Shown here piece by piece: positions 52,725 to 59,997 of a stretch of DNA of 64,000 nt. The notes beneath the pieces were generated by a model that worked only from the letters and a program-made list of their open reading frames with translations, had not been told where the DNA came from and searched no databases. The translations under genes were made by a program, and so were the position numbers. Within the stretch, counting starts at the first letter, position 1, and each line of letters starts with the position of its first letter. Origin of the DNA: Cognatishimia coralii (lineage in GTDB: Bacteria > Pseudomonadota > Alphaproteobacteria > Rhodobacterales > Rhodobacteraceae); contig NZ_JBBGAZ010000008.1 in assembly GCF_037478305.1 (NCBI RefSeq), positions 62,001-126,000 of the forward strand. Direction: 5' to 3'.

Positions 52725-55631
52725 TTAGTCGAGTTCGGCGAGGCGGCTGAGAGCGTCCTTGAGTTTGCTCTCTTCTTCTTCGCGGGCCTGTAGGTTGGCT
52801 TTGGCCTCGGTGACAACCTCTTCGGGGGCGGAAGCCACGAATTTGGGGTTGTTCAGGCGGCCTCTGAGGCCTCCGAGTTCTTTGGCCAGTTTGCCGAGCG
52901 ACTTTTCAAGGCGTGCCTTTTCGGCGGCGACATCGATGACGCCTTCGAGCGGCAGGCCGAAGGTCGCGCCGTCCACGGCGATGGTGGCTGTGCCTTTGGG
53001 GAAGGCGTCGACTTTCGTCAGGCTTTCCACGCGGGCTAGTTTGAAGATAAGCGCTTCATTGGCGGTGAAGGCCGCGTCGTTTGTTTCGGTGATCTCGGTG
53101 ACGACCATGGGGATTTTCGCGCCTGCAGGCACGTTCATTTGCGCGCGGGTGGAGCGGGTGGCCTCGATGGTTTGGATCACCCAGTTCATCTCGCGGTCGG
53201 CATCCGCATTCACGAGGTCCGTGCCATAGGTCGGCCAGTCTTCGTGGACGAGCATGCCGTCGCGGGTCGCGGTCTGGCCCCAGAGCTCTTCGGTGATGAA
53301 GGGCATGATGGGGTGAAGCAGGATCATACATTGATCCAGCACCCAGCCCATGGTGGCACGGGTTTCGGCTTTGATGGCGTCGTCGTCGCTGTTCAAGAGC
53401 GGCTTGGCAAATTCCACATACCAGTCACAGACCTTGCCCCAGGTGAAGGCATAGAGCGCGTTGGCAGCGTCATTGAAGCGGAAGCCTTCGAGAGCCGCGT
53501 CCACGGTCTCGCGGGTCTTGGCAACTTCGCCGATGATCCATTGGTTGACAGTGGCGCTGGCGTTCGGGATCTCGCGGGATGGCGCGCCGTTTGCGTAGAC
53601 TTCGTTCATCTCGGCAAAACGGACGGCGTTCCAGAGCTTGGTACCGAAGTTCCGGTAGCCCTCGATGCGTTTCATGTCGAGTTTCAGAACGCCACCCAGC
53701 GCGGCCATGGCGGCAGAGCTGAAGCGCAGGGCGTCGGCGCCGTATTCGTCGATGATATCGAGCGGATCCATGACGTTGCCGGTGGATTTGGACATCTTCT
53801 TGCCCTTGGCATCGCGCACCAGGCCGTGGAGGTAGACGGTGTCAAAGGGGATATCGTCGACTACGGCGAGCTGCATCATCATCATGCGGGCGACCCAGAA
53901 GAAGAGGATGTCTTGTCCGGTGACCAGCGTGGAGGTCGGGAAGTATTTTGAGGTGTCCTCAGACCAATTCGGCCAGCCGAGCGTGCCGATGGGCCAGAGG
54001 CCGGAGGAGAACCAGGTGTCTAGGACGTCGGGGTCGCGGGTCAGAACGACACCTTCGCCGGCTTGCGCCTGCGCCTCAGCCTCTGTCGCTGCGCAATATT
54101 GGTTGCCTTCGGCGTCAAACCAAACCGGAATCTGATGACCCCACCAAAGCTGGCGTGAAATACACCAAGGCTCGATGTTCTCCAGCCAGTGATAATAGGT
54201 TTTCTCGCCGCTTTCCGGCAGGATTTTAACCTTGCCGCCCTTCACAGCCTCCAGCGCCGGGCCGACGACCTTTTCAGCGTCCACGAACCATTGGTCGGTC
54301 AGCATAGGCTCGATGACGACTTTGGAGCGGTCGCCAAAGGGCTGCATGATCGGTTTGTTTTCGACCATGGGCACGGTTTCAGTTTCTTTGGTTCCATCGT
54401 CCCACTCGACGCCGGTTTCACGAGTGGTCATAACCGCGAGGCCTTCGTCGGTGATTTGCTGCACCACCAGTTTGCGGGCCTCAAAGCGGTCAAGGCCACG
54501 GATATCGTCCGGCACCAGGTTGATCGCGTCGACTTCGTTTTCGGTAAACTCGGCACCTTTCGCGTGGGCTTGCGCTTTGCCAGCCTCTTCCGAGTAAGGC
54601 GCACCATCTGCCCGCATTGCGCCTTTGGTGTCCATCAGGCGATACATCGGGATGCCGCCGCGTTTGGCGACTTGGTAGTCGTTGAAATCATGCGCGCCGG
54701 TGATTTTCACCGCGCCCGAGCCGAAGTCGGGATCCGGGTATTCATCGGTGATGATCGGGATCAAGCGTCGGTGCTCTTTGGGGCCGACTGGGATCTCGCA
54801 GAGCTGGCCCACAATAGGCGCATAACGTTCGTCGCTTGGGTGCACCGCGACGGCACCATCACCCAGCATGGTTTCAGGGCGCGTGGTGGCGATGGAGATA
54901 TAGTCGCGTTCTTCTTCGAGCGTGACATTCCCGTCTTCGTCTTTCTCGACGTAAGTGTAGGTCGCGCCACCCGCGAGCGGGTATTTGAAGTGCCACATAT
55001 GGCCCGGGGTCTCGATGTTCTCGACTTCGAGATCGGAAATCGCGGTTTCAAAATGCGGGTCCCAGTTTACGAGGCGTTTGCCGCGATAGATCAGGCCCTT
55101 GTTGTACATCTCGACAAAGACCTTGATGACCGCGTCATGGAAATTGCCGTCGGCCTCGTCCGCTGGCGCTCCGGGGGCGCCAGACATGGTGAAGGCGGTG
55201 CGGTCGAAATCACAGCTCGCGCCGAGGCGTTTGAGTTGGTTGATGATGGTGCCGCCGGATTGGGCTTTCCACTCCCAAACCTTGTCGAGGAACTTTTCGC
55301 GGCCGAGTTCACGGCGGCCCGCGTTGCCTGTTTCGGCAAGTTGGCGTTCCACGACCATCTGTGTGGCGATGCCTGCGTGGTCGGTGCCGGGCTGCCAGAG
55401 CGTGTCAAAGCCCTGCATACGTTTCCAGCGGATCAGGATGTCTTGCAGCGTGTTGTTGAACGCGTGCCCCATGTGCAGAACGCCGGTGACATTGGGCGGC
55501 GGGATCATGATGCAATAGGTGGACGCTTCGGGCTTTGCGTTCGCGCCGGCTTTGAAGCATCCTGCCTCTTCCCAAGCGGTGAACAGGCGGCTTTCGGCCT
55601 CGGCTGCGTTAAAGGTTTTTTCCATCGCCAT
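52725..55631 (-). CDS. valS: Valyl-tRNA synthetase
   Basis: 968 residues, class Ia. PPPNVTGVLHMGHAFNN contains the HIGH box (HMGH, 53-56); GKKMSKSTGN contains KMSKS (612-616). A CP1 editing domain lies between, with TTRPETMLGDGAVAVHP. The C-terminal coiled coil from about 900 (EKARLEKSLGKLAKELGGL) is the tRNA-binding arm. It charges tRNA-Val. Translation starts at ATG 55631 (AGGA upstream) or the ATG two codons later. No T-box or leader peptide was recognised upstream; the region before it holds the MITE-like element. Confidence 0.97.
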   Translation of the reverse strand: MAMEKTFNAAEAESRLFTAWEEAGCFKAGANAKPEASTYCIMIPPPNVTGVLHMGHAFNNTLQDILIRWKRMQGFDTLWQPGTDHAGIATQMVVERQLAETGNAGRRELGREKFLDKVWEWKAQSGGTIINQLKRLGASCDFDRTAFTMSGAPGAPADEADGNFHDAVIKVFVEMYNKGLIYRGKRLVNWDPHFETAISDLEVENIETPGHMWHFKYPLAGGATYTYVEKDEDGNVTLEEERDYISIATTRPETMLGDGAVAVHPSDERYAPIVGQLCEIPVGPKEHRRLIPIITDEYPDPDFGSGAVKITGAHDFNDYQVAKRGGIPMYRLMDTKGAMRADGAPYSEEAGKAQAHAKGAEFTENEVDAINLVPDDIRGLDRFEARKLVVQQITDEGLAVMTTRETGVEWDDGTKETETVPMVENKPIMQPFGDRSKVVIEPMLTDQWFVDAEKVVGPALEAVKGGKVKILPESGEKTYYHWLENIEPWCISRQLWWGHQIPVWFDAEGNQYCAATEAEAQAQAGEGVVLTRDPDVLDTWFSSGLWPIGTLGWPNWSEDTSKYFPTSTLVTGQDILFFWVARMMMMQLAVVDDIPFDTVYLHGLVRDAKGKKMSKSTGNVMDPLDIIDEYGADALRFSSAAMAALGGVLKLDMKRIEGYRNFGTKLWNAVRFAEMNEVYANGAPSREIPNASATVNQWIIGEVAKTRETVDAALEGFRFNDAANALYAFTWGKVCDWYVEFAKPLLNSDDDAIKAETRATMGWVLDQCMILLHPIMPFITEELWGQTATRDGMLVHEDWPTYGTDLVNADADREMNWVIQTIEATRSTRAQMNVPAGAKIPMVVTEITETNDAAFTANEALIFKLARVESLTKVDAFPKGTATIAVDGATFGLPLEGVIDVAAEKARLEKSLGKLAKELGGLRGRLNNPKFVASAPEEVVTEAKANLQAREEEESKLKDALSRLAELD

Positions 55632-55737
55632 GATGATGATCCTGCATACGGTCGTGTCGTGTATCGACGCGTGTTTAGCGGATGCTTTGGGTGAGGGAAA
55701 GCAGCGAGTGTGTCCTGTGGGGCGGAACGTGGGATTT

Positions 55738-55871
55738 GAGTATTTTTAAAGCGTTTCGAGATTAACTAGAGATTCTGGTTGATTTCGAAACACCCACTAC
55801 ATTTTTGGGTTCCGAGCGTTTTGCGCCAAACTCTTAGTCAAGTTTCGCGCAAAACGCTTTAGCAAGATGAA
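55738..55871 (+). repeat. Dispersed 3'-end motif split by an inserted element
   Basis: GAGTATTTTTA at 55738-55748 and TAGCAAGATGAA at 55860-55871 together rebuild one copy of the recurring motif (GAGTATTTTTGGCAAGATGA elsewhere), if one duplicated TA is removed. The 111 bases between are the MITE-like element. Confidence 0.6.
55747..55861. mobile_element. MITE-like palindromic element with TA target duplication
   Basis: The body is 55749-55859 (111 bp). It starts AAGCGTTT and ends AAACGCTT, perfect 8-bp terminal inverted repeats, flanked on both sides by TA. Inside are two hairpins: 55753-55766 with 55778-55791 (12 of 14 pairs) and 55815-55826 with 55847-55858 (12 of 12). There is no reading frame for a transposase. 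TA duplication suggests mobilisation by an IS630/Tc1-mariner type transposase. It sits between amidohydrolase and valS genes. Confidence 0.6.
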
Positions 55872-55880
55872 ATGTGCGGG

Positions 55881-57449
55881 CTAGCGCGTTGGGATCACCC
55901 AGTCGCGACCACGGTCTGTAGTGACATATTCGGGCCATTTGAAGTTGATGGGCGGCGCGTAATCGGCAAGTGGTGCGATCCAGTCGGTGCCGCCAATGCC
56001 TCCGCCAGTGCGCTGGTTGAATTCCTCGGTGGCTTTGGAGAGTAGGTTTGGGTCGGTGAGGCAGTCCAGCGCGGTCATGGCCAGCGTTTGGGCTGCGCAT
56101 TCGATCATGGGGTCGATGCAGGCGGGGTCTCCGCCCATAGCGTTCATGGCCCAGGCGGGATAGGCTGTGCCTTTGGGAGCCGCAAGGGCAGGGCGACCGA
56201 TATAGAGGCGCACCGTTGGGGCGTGCCAGCAGTATTCGGTGTAGTCGTCTGAGGTGAAGTTTTTCTGGCTGGGCGGTAGGATTTCGCGGAGTTTGGCCTC
56301 GGCTTCTTGAGGGGGCGTGAGAGTAGAGATCATCGGCGAGAAGGGCTCGGCCATGGGCTCCATGCCAAGGTTTGACTGGATCTGGCGGGCAAAGGCTTTG
56401 GCGTTCTCTCCCCATTGCGGCGCGCCGACTTTTTCAAGATTGGCGTAGGTGGCTTGGGCGAGCGCGTGGTTTGCGAGACCGGGGCGTGATTTGGCGACCC
56501 AGTGTTTGCGCCATGTGCAGTGGCAGAGCTTGGCGGCCTGTTCGGCGATATGGTCGAGGCCCGCGACAATGTGATCCGCGTCGCTGATTTCTGAGATGCG
56601 GATGAAATATTGGATCTGCGCGATTTGGGCGGGGATATTATCCGCCGTCGCCTGGCCGTGGGAGAGGATGGTTTCATTCATCGACCAGCTTTGACCCGCG
56701 GCCATGATGTGTTCGCGCAGGGCTTTGGCGTTGGAGTACATCTGCACCATCGCATCTGTCGCGCCGGGGGCACGAGCTGAGGCGTGGCTGGCGGGAATGG
56801 GCGAGCCGTCGTCACTGGTCATCCAAGTTTCCGGTTCCTCGCAGGTGAATTCATAGATCACCCCATAGGCCGCGCCGCAATGGGTGTCCCAGCGCACGGT
56901 GTTGCAGAGTGGGGCCATATAGAAGGGGTGGAACGACAGCGCTGCGTCGAGATCGTCGTAATAACCCGCTGCGGCATGCAGTGGTTTGGAGCCGCGCAGT
57001 TTCTCAGCGGGCTCGCCGAAGAACTTGAGCCGGCCCGGGATGTTGTGTCTCTCCATCGTGGCTTTGGTGGCGAGAAACCCTGCGAGGGACGAGATGCCGA
57101 GGGCAGAGTGTGGATCTGTGTGGCCTCCGGCATGTTCAGACAGGCCTGCGCGCGGGGCCTTCCGCGGCTCTGCCGCTTGGCAGTTGCCGGGGATGCCGTC
57201 GTATTCGGCGTAGCCCCCGATTGTGGGGCCGTCGCCGTTGGACCATGTGGCGCAAAAGGCTGTTGGCATGCCCGCGCTGGCCTCTTCGACGTCAAAGCCT
57301 TCGCGCCGCAGGAGGTCTACATAGAAGGCCGCAGATTGATATTCGCGCCAGGCGGTCTCACCATAATCCCAGATTTGGCGGCACCATTTTGAGTATTCCG
57401 GCATCCGCGCGAGGACGTCCGCTCGGGCAAAATCTTTGATGTCGGTCAT
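55881..57449 (-). CDS. M20-family amidohydrolase (AbgB-like)
   Basis: 522 residues. SEHAGGHTDPHSALGISSLAGFLATK supplies the metal-binding His/Asp, followed by RLKFFGEPAEKLRGSKPLHAAAGYYDDLDAALSFHP, the pattern of aminobenzoyl-glutamate/indole-3-acetyl-amide type hydrolases. A dimerisation insert lies at about 200-330, and a late metal His in EYCWHAPTVRLYIG. It hydrolyses an amide bond of an unknown acyl-amino acid. Strong ribosome site AGGAGGCAG. Single gene. Confidence 0.85.
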   Translation of the reverse strand: MTDIKDFARADVLARMPEYSKWCRQIWDYGETAWREYQSAAFYVDLLRREGFDVEEASAGMPTAFCATWSNGDGPTIGGYAEYDGIPGNCQAAEPRKAPRAGLSEHAGGHTDPHSALGISSLAGFLATKATMERHNIPGRLKFFGEPAEKLRGSKPLHAAAGYYDDLDAALSFHPFYMAPLCNTVRWDTHCGAAYGVIYEFTCEEPETWMTSDDGSPIPASHASARAPGATDAMVQMYSNAKALREHIMAAGQSWSMNETILSHGQATADNIPAQIAQIQYFIRISEISDADHIVAGLDHIAEQAAKLCHCTWRKHWVAKSRPGLANHALAQATYANLEKVGAPQWGENAKAFARQIQSNLGMEPMAEPFSPMISTLTPPQEAEAKLREILPPSQKNFTSDDYTEYCWHAPTVRLYIGRPALAAPKGTAYPAWAMNAMGGDPACIDPMIECAAQTLAMTALDCLTDPNLLSKATEEFNQRTGGGIGGTDWIAPLADYAPPINFKWPEYVTTDRGRDWVIPTR

Positions 57450-57505
57450 GGGCTGCCTCCTGAACTTGCGGCGAGCTTAGGAGGAGGGGGCTTTGTTGTG
57501 CAAGC

Positions 57506-57589
57506 TTAGATGCCGGGCACCAAGGGGACGCCGCAGCCTACTAGAAAAAGGAGGGAACTTGCGATTGTAAGTTTGATAAATGTGGTCAT
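57506..57589 (-). CDS. Tiny lipoprotein
   Basis: 27 residues: basic/polar start MTTFIK, hydrophobic core, lipobox LVGC with Cys19, then only GVPLVPGI. The ATG is preceded by AGG at 10 bases. Very short Rhodobacteraceae lipoproteins ending in CGVPxVPxI-like tails are familiar from memory. Probably anchored in a membrane; role unknown. It is too short to be certain. Confidence 0.5.
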   Translation of the reverse strand: MTTFIKLTIASSLLFLVGCGVPLVPGI

Positions 57590-57858
57590 ATCTGCGCCTG
57601 CTGTTTTCGCGCAGATGACCATGCCAGCATGTCCAAAGCAAGAGTGGCGGGCCCGCAATCGCAGCCGTGGGGTTATCTCATTCCCGAGGACCTGTATATA
57701 CAGGTGGGCGCCAGGTAAGTGGACCAGGATCCAAACAGAGCCAGCTCCCTCGGAATTGCTTAAGGCCACCGGAATGCAACCGTATCACGAGAAGGGCAGA
57801 ACCCGCCAAGCGTCTACCTAGGGCTTTGCACCGTGCTGCGCAAGGTGGGTTGATTTTT

Positions 57859-57873
57859 GTTCACGAATTGTTC
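57859..57873 (+). promoter_or_regulatory. LexA (SOS) box upstream of mmcB
   Basis: GTTC-ACGAATT-GTTC, an exact match to the alphaproteobacterial LexA site GTTC-N7-GTTC, 11 bases before the mmcB start codon. LexA binding here would block transcription or its start until DNA damage. Confidence 0.8.
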
Positions 57874-57884
57874 ACATTCGCGGA

Positions 57885-58349
57885 ATGGGTATTCTGACCG
57901 ACACAGATCTGCAACCAGGGCAGCTTTTGGCACGTGGTGTGTCGCGGCATCTGCGGGCGCTGGGCTTTGTGGGGCTTGAGGAGTTTGTGCCAGAGCGGGG
58001 CAAACGCGTGGATGTCATGGCGCTGGGCCCGAAAGGCGAGCTTTGGGTAATCGAATGTAAATCCAGCCGCGCGGATTTTCAGAGTGACAGCAAATGGGAA
58101 GGTTATCTGGAGTGGTGTGACCGCTATTTCTGGGCGGTGGATACTGAGTTTCCTACCGACTTACTGCCTGCGGAAACTGGTTTGATTATTGCGGATGCCT
58201 ATGACGCGGAAATCGTTCGCATGGCGCCCGAAGACAAACTGGCCCCTGCACGCCGCAAGAAAGTCATCCAGAAATTCGCGATGGATTCCGCGCGTAGATT
58301 GCAACGCTATCGCGATCCGCGCTTGGCGCCTTTGCCGGACGACAGCTGA
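57885..58349 (+). CDS. mmcB: MmcB-family DNA repair protein
   Basis: 154 residues, matching the MmcB/DUF1052 family. A PD-(D/E)xK nuclease-like core is visible: RVDVMALGPKGELWVIECKSSRADF (D, then E-x-K). Also KWEGYLEWCDRYFWAV. In Caulobacter mmcB is an SOS gene linked to mitomycin C resistance. Here an exact LexA site lies 11 bases upstream, agreeing with that role. Its stop directly abuts the stop of the convergent next gene. Confidence 0.88.
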   Translation: MGILTDTDLQPGQLLARGVSRHLRALGFVGLEEFVPERGKRVDVMALGPKGELWVIECKSSRADFQSDSKWEGYLEWCDRYFWAVDTEFPTDLLPAETGLIIADAYDAEIVRMAPEDKLAPARRKKVIQKFAMDSARRLQRYRDPRLAPLPDDS

Positions 58350-58538
58350 TTATTTGGAAAGTTTGCGCGCTGTCTCGGCGGCTGCCCGGATCTCTTCTGC
58401 GATTTCTTCCGCTTCTTCAGGGTCAAAATCCATCGGGATCTCAACACCGCCTGCCTCAATGAAGATCCGCACGAAACCCTGATCGGTTGGGCCGATTTGG
58501 AGGTTTGCTTCCATGTCGCGTTCTGTGTTGATGCCCAT
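58350..58538 (-). CDS. Small conserved hypothetical protein, DUF6324-like
   Basis: 62 residues from the ATG at 58538 (MGINTERDM); a TTG three codons earlier is closer to the AAAAGGAC ribosome site and is an alternative. Acidic, with ANLQIGPTDQGFVRIFIEAGGVEIPMDFDPEEAEEIAEEIRAA, a likely beta hairpin followed by an acidic helix. It matches, from memory, a Rhodobacteraceae family of unknown function. Confidence 0.75.
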   Translation of the reverse strand: MGINTERDMEANLQIGPTDQGFVRIFIEAGGVEIPMDFDPEEAEEIAEEIRAAAETARKLSK

Positions 58539-58925
58539 CGGGTGCAAAGTCCTTTTCGATCGTCGCTGCGCGCCGCACTATCGTGCATTCACACCGTCGC
58601 TTCAATAGCGCTACGCCGAGTTTCTGGGGTCGCGAGGCAGCGATATTCGCCTTTTTGAGGGAGTGGAAGCTGACGCGCGGGTCATCTGCGAACGATTCGT
58701 GCTTGTGGATAACTCTCGAGATTTCGCGATTGCAGCGTAATTTTCTTCCGAAATACCGCAAAATATGCCGTAAAAATTTCAAAATGCACAAAATATAGGC
58801 AAATACCCCAATATTTTGTTGACCCAGCGGAAATCCGCCTACGACAATTTGACGCGGTCACACGGAACCTCCGCTGCAATGCGTGACCAAACTTGCTGCC
58901 GCGGAAAACAAAAGAGGGACTAACA
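58539..58925. other. Intergenic region without a recognisable gene
   Basis: 387 bases between the DUF6324-like gene and two tiny membrane proteins. Bases 58735-58815 are AT-rich (CGTAATTTTCTTCCGAAATA and onward). A weak TTGACC...TACGAC pair near 58820-58850 could be the promoter of the small membrane proteins. No tRNA, terminator or convincing reading frame was found. Confidence 0.5.
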
Positions 58926-59144
58926 ATGTTAGATAATGCGAAGAAGGCCATTGGCGCCTTAACAGAGATCGGCATCGCGCTTTTGGCGCTGGCGATCGTG
59001 GCGTCGCTTTTGGTTGGCCCATCCAACATGGCATTCCTGGGGGATGTCGTTGGCAATATCACCGCACTGGTCTCACAGCTAGGTAGTGCTGGTCTGGCGG
59101 GTCTGATCTCGCTGGGTGTTGTGCTCTGGCTGTTTAGAGGCTGA
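58926..59144 (+). CDS. Small two-helix membrane protein (copy 1 of a tandem pair)
   Basis: 72 residues with two hydrophobic helices (about 17-35 and 48-69). The ATG follows GAGGGAC. The order TE-G, then ALAIVASLLVGP, then VVGNITALVSQLGSAGLAGLISLG closely parallels the next gene. No known family. A membrane-embedded dimer or holin-like protein can be imagined but is not supported. Confidence 0.7.
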   Translation: MLDNAKKAIGALTEIGIALLALAIVASLLVGPSNMAFLGDVVGNITALVSQLGSAGLAGLISLGVVLWLFRG

Positions 59145-59187
59145 CCTCTCGCTCTCCCAATAGCACCCACCAAAAAGGGCCAATGCC

Positions 59188-59433
59188 ATGACCAGATTTT
59201 CCGACTTTCTAACCTCTGTGCAACGCGTCTTTCGACAGGTCACCGAGACGGGATTCGTTTTTCTTGGCTTTGTGGTTTTGGTCTATCTGCTGTTGGGAGA
59301 GCAATCCGGCGATTTCGTGATCTCTGTCATCGCCAATATCTCGGTTCTGGTGAACGTCATCACCCCGCAGGTCCTTGCGGCTGTGGGATTGGGGCTGGCA
59401 CTGATCGCCGTGGTAAAAAACCGCAGAGAATGA
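59188..59433 (+). CDS. Small two-helix membrane protein (copy 2 of a tandem pair)
   Basis: 81 residues. After a soluble N-terminus (MTRFSDFLTSVQRVFRQVTE) come TGFVFLGFVVLVYLLLG and VIANISVLVNVITPQVLAAVGLGLALIAVV, lining up with copy 1. It ends in a basic tail (KNRRE). Start 43 bases after copy 1, with AAGGG about 11 bases before the ATG. Probably one operon; tRNA-His follows. Confidence 0.7.
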   Translation: MTRFSDFLTSVQRVFRQVTETGFVFLGFVVLVYLLLGEQSGDFVISVIANISVLVNVITPQVLAAVGLGLALIAVVKNRRE

Positions 59434-59489
59434 TCTAAATGCGGCTTGACGCTCTTAAGCGAACAGCCTAAGTCAGCCGTCACCAACGT

Positions 59490-59566
59490 GCCGCCTTAGC
59501 TCAGTAGGTTAGAGCGCTTGATTGTGGATCAAGAGGTCCCCCGTTCGAGCCGGGGAGGCGGTACCA
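59490..59566 (+). tRNA. tRNA-His (anticodon GTG), alphaproteobacterial type
   Basis: A 77-nt cloverleaf with encoded CCA. Acceptor GCCGCCT pairs with AGGCGGT, giving a G1-U72 pair; T8 and A9 are in place; anticodon stem CTTGA/TCAAG with loop TTGTGGA; T arm CCCCG/CGGGG. The discriminator is A73, and the base before G1 (U) cannot act as the usual extra G-1. Confidence 0.96.
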
Positions 59567-59619
59567 TTTCTCTCAAAATTGAACATTGCGCCTGTCGAAA
59601 GGTGAAATGCCTCCGGCGG

Positions 59620-59668
59620 GGATATTTCTGGCAAGAGAAAAACCGCATTCATCTTGCGAAAAATACTC
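59620..59668. repeat. Inverted pair of the dispersed 3'-end motif
   Basis: A plus-strand copy (GGATATTTCTGGCAAGAGAA at 59620-59639) faces a minus-strand copy (59648-59668, reading GAGTATTTTTCGCAAGATGA on that strand). They lie between tRNA-His and the convergent DUF6476-like gene and can fold into a hairpin. Confidence 0.65.
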
Positions 59669-59703
59669 TGGGGTGAAGGCTGCTAGGCCGAGGGGCAAAG
59701 CCC

Positions 59704-59997
59704 CTACTTGATTTCGATCGTTTGCTTGAGCTGCCCTGTCATGGCGTCAAAGATCAGGATCTCATTGTCTGATGTCACAACCGCGTACCATGTGTCACCA
59801 CGCGTAAAGGCCGTTGCCTCTGAGCCGTCGGGCAGCTCGATGCTTTTTGGCATCTCAGGACCTGAACTATAGAAACGGGTGACAAGCAGGCCGACCACGA
59901 CTACAAGCCCGCCAATCATCACCACTGTCAGCACTGTGATCAGCTGGCGCAGAAACCGCAGGTTGGCCGGTTCGACCGGTTCAGGAGTGTCATCCAT
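59704..59997 (-). CDS. Small single-pass membrane protein, DUF6476-like
   Basis: 97 residues. A cytosolic acidic start (MDDTPEPVEPANLRFLRQL), one membrane helix (about 18-43), and a small periplasmic domain with SIELPDGSEATAFTRGDTWYAVVTSDNEILIFDAMTGQLKQTIEI, a beta-rich single repeat. From memory it is a Rhodobacteraceae family of unknown function. Its ATG overlaps the ATG of the divergent rluA-type gene within a shared CATG. Confidence 0.8.
   Translation of the reverse strand: MDDTPEPVEPANLRFLRQLITVLTVVMIGGLVVVVGLLVTRFYSSGPEMPKSIELPDGSEATAFTRGDTWYAVVTSDNEILIFDAMTGQLKQTIEIK

Noticed and set aside
54189..55694. 501-codon plus-strand frame opposite valS
   Set aside because: Antisense to well-conserved synthetase sequence; composition typical of shadow frames.
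57510..57821. 103-codon plus-strand frame between the amidohydrolase and mmcB
   Set aside because: No ribosome site, no recognisable sequence, and it overlaps the better supported tiny lipoprotein on the other strand.
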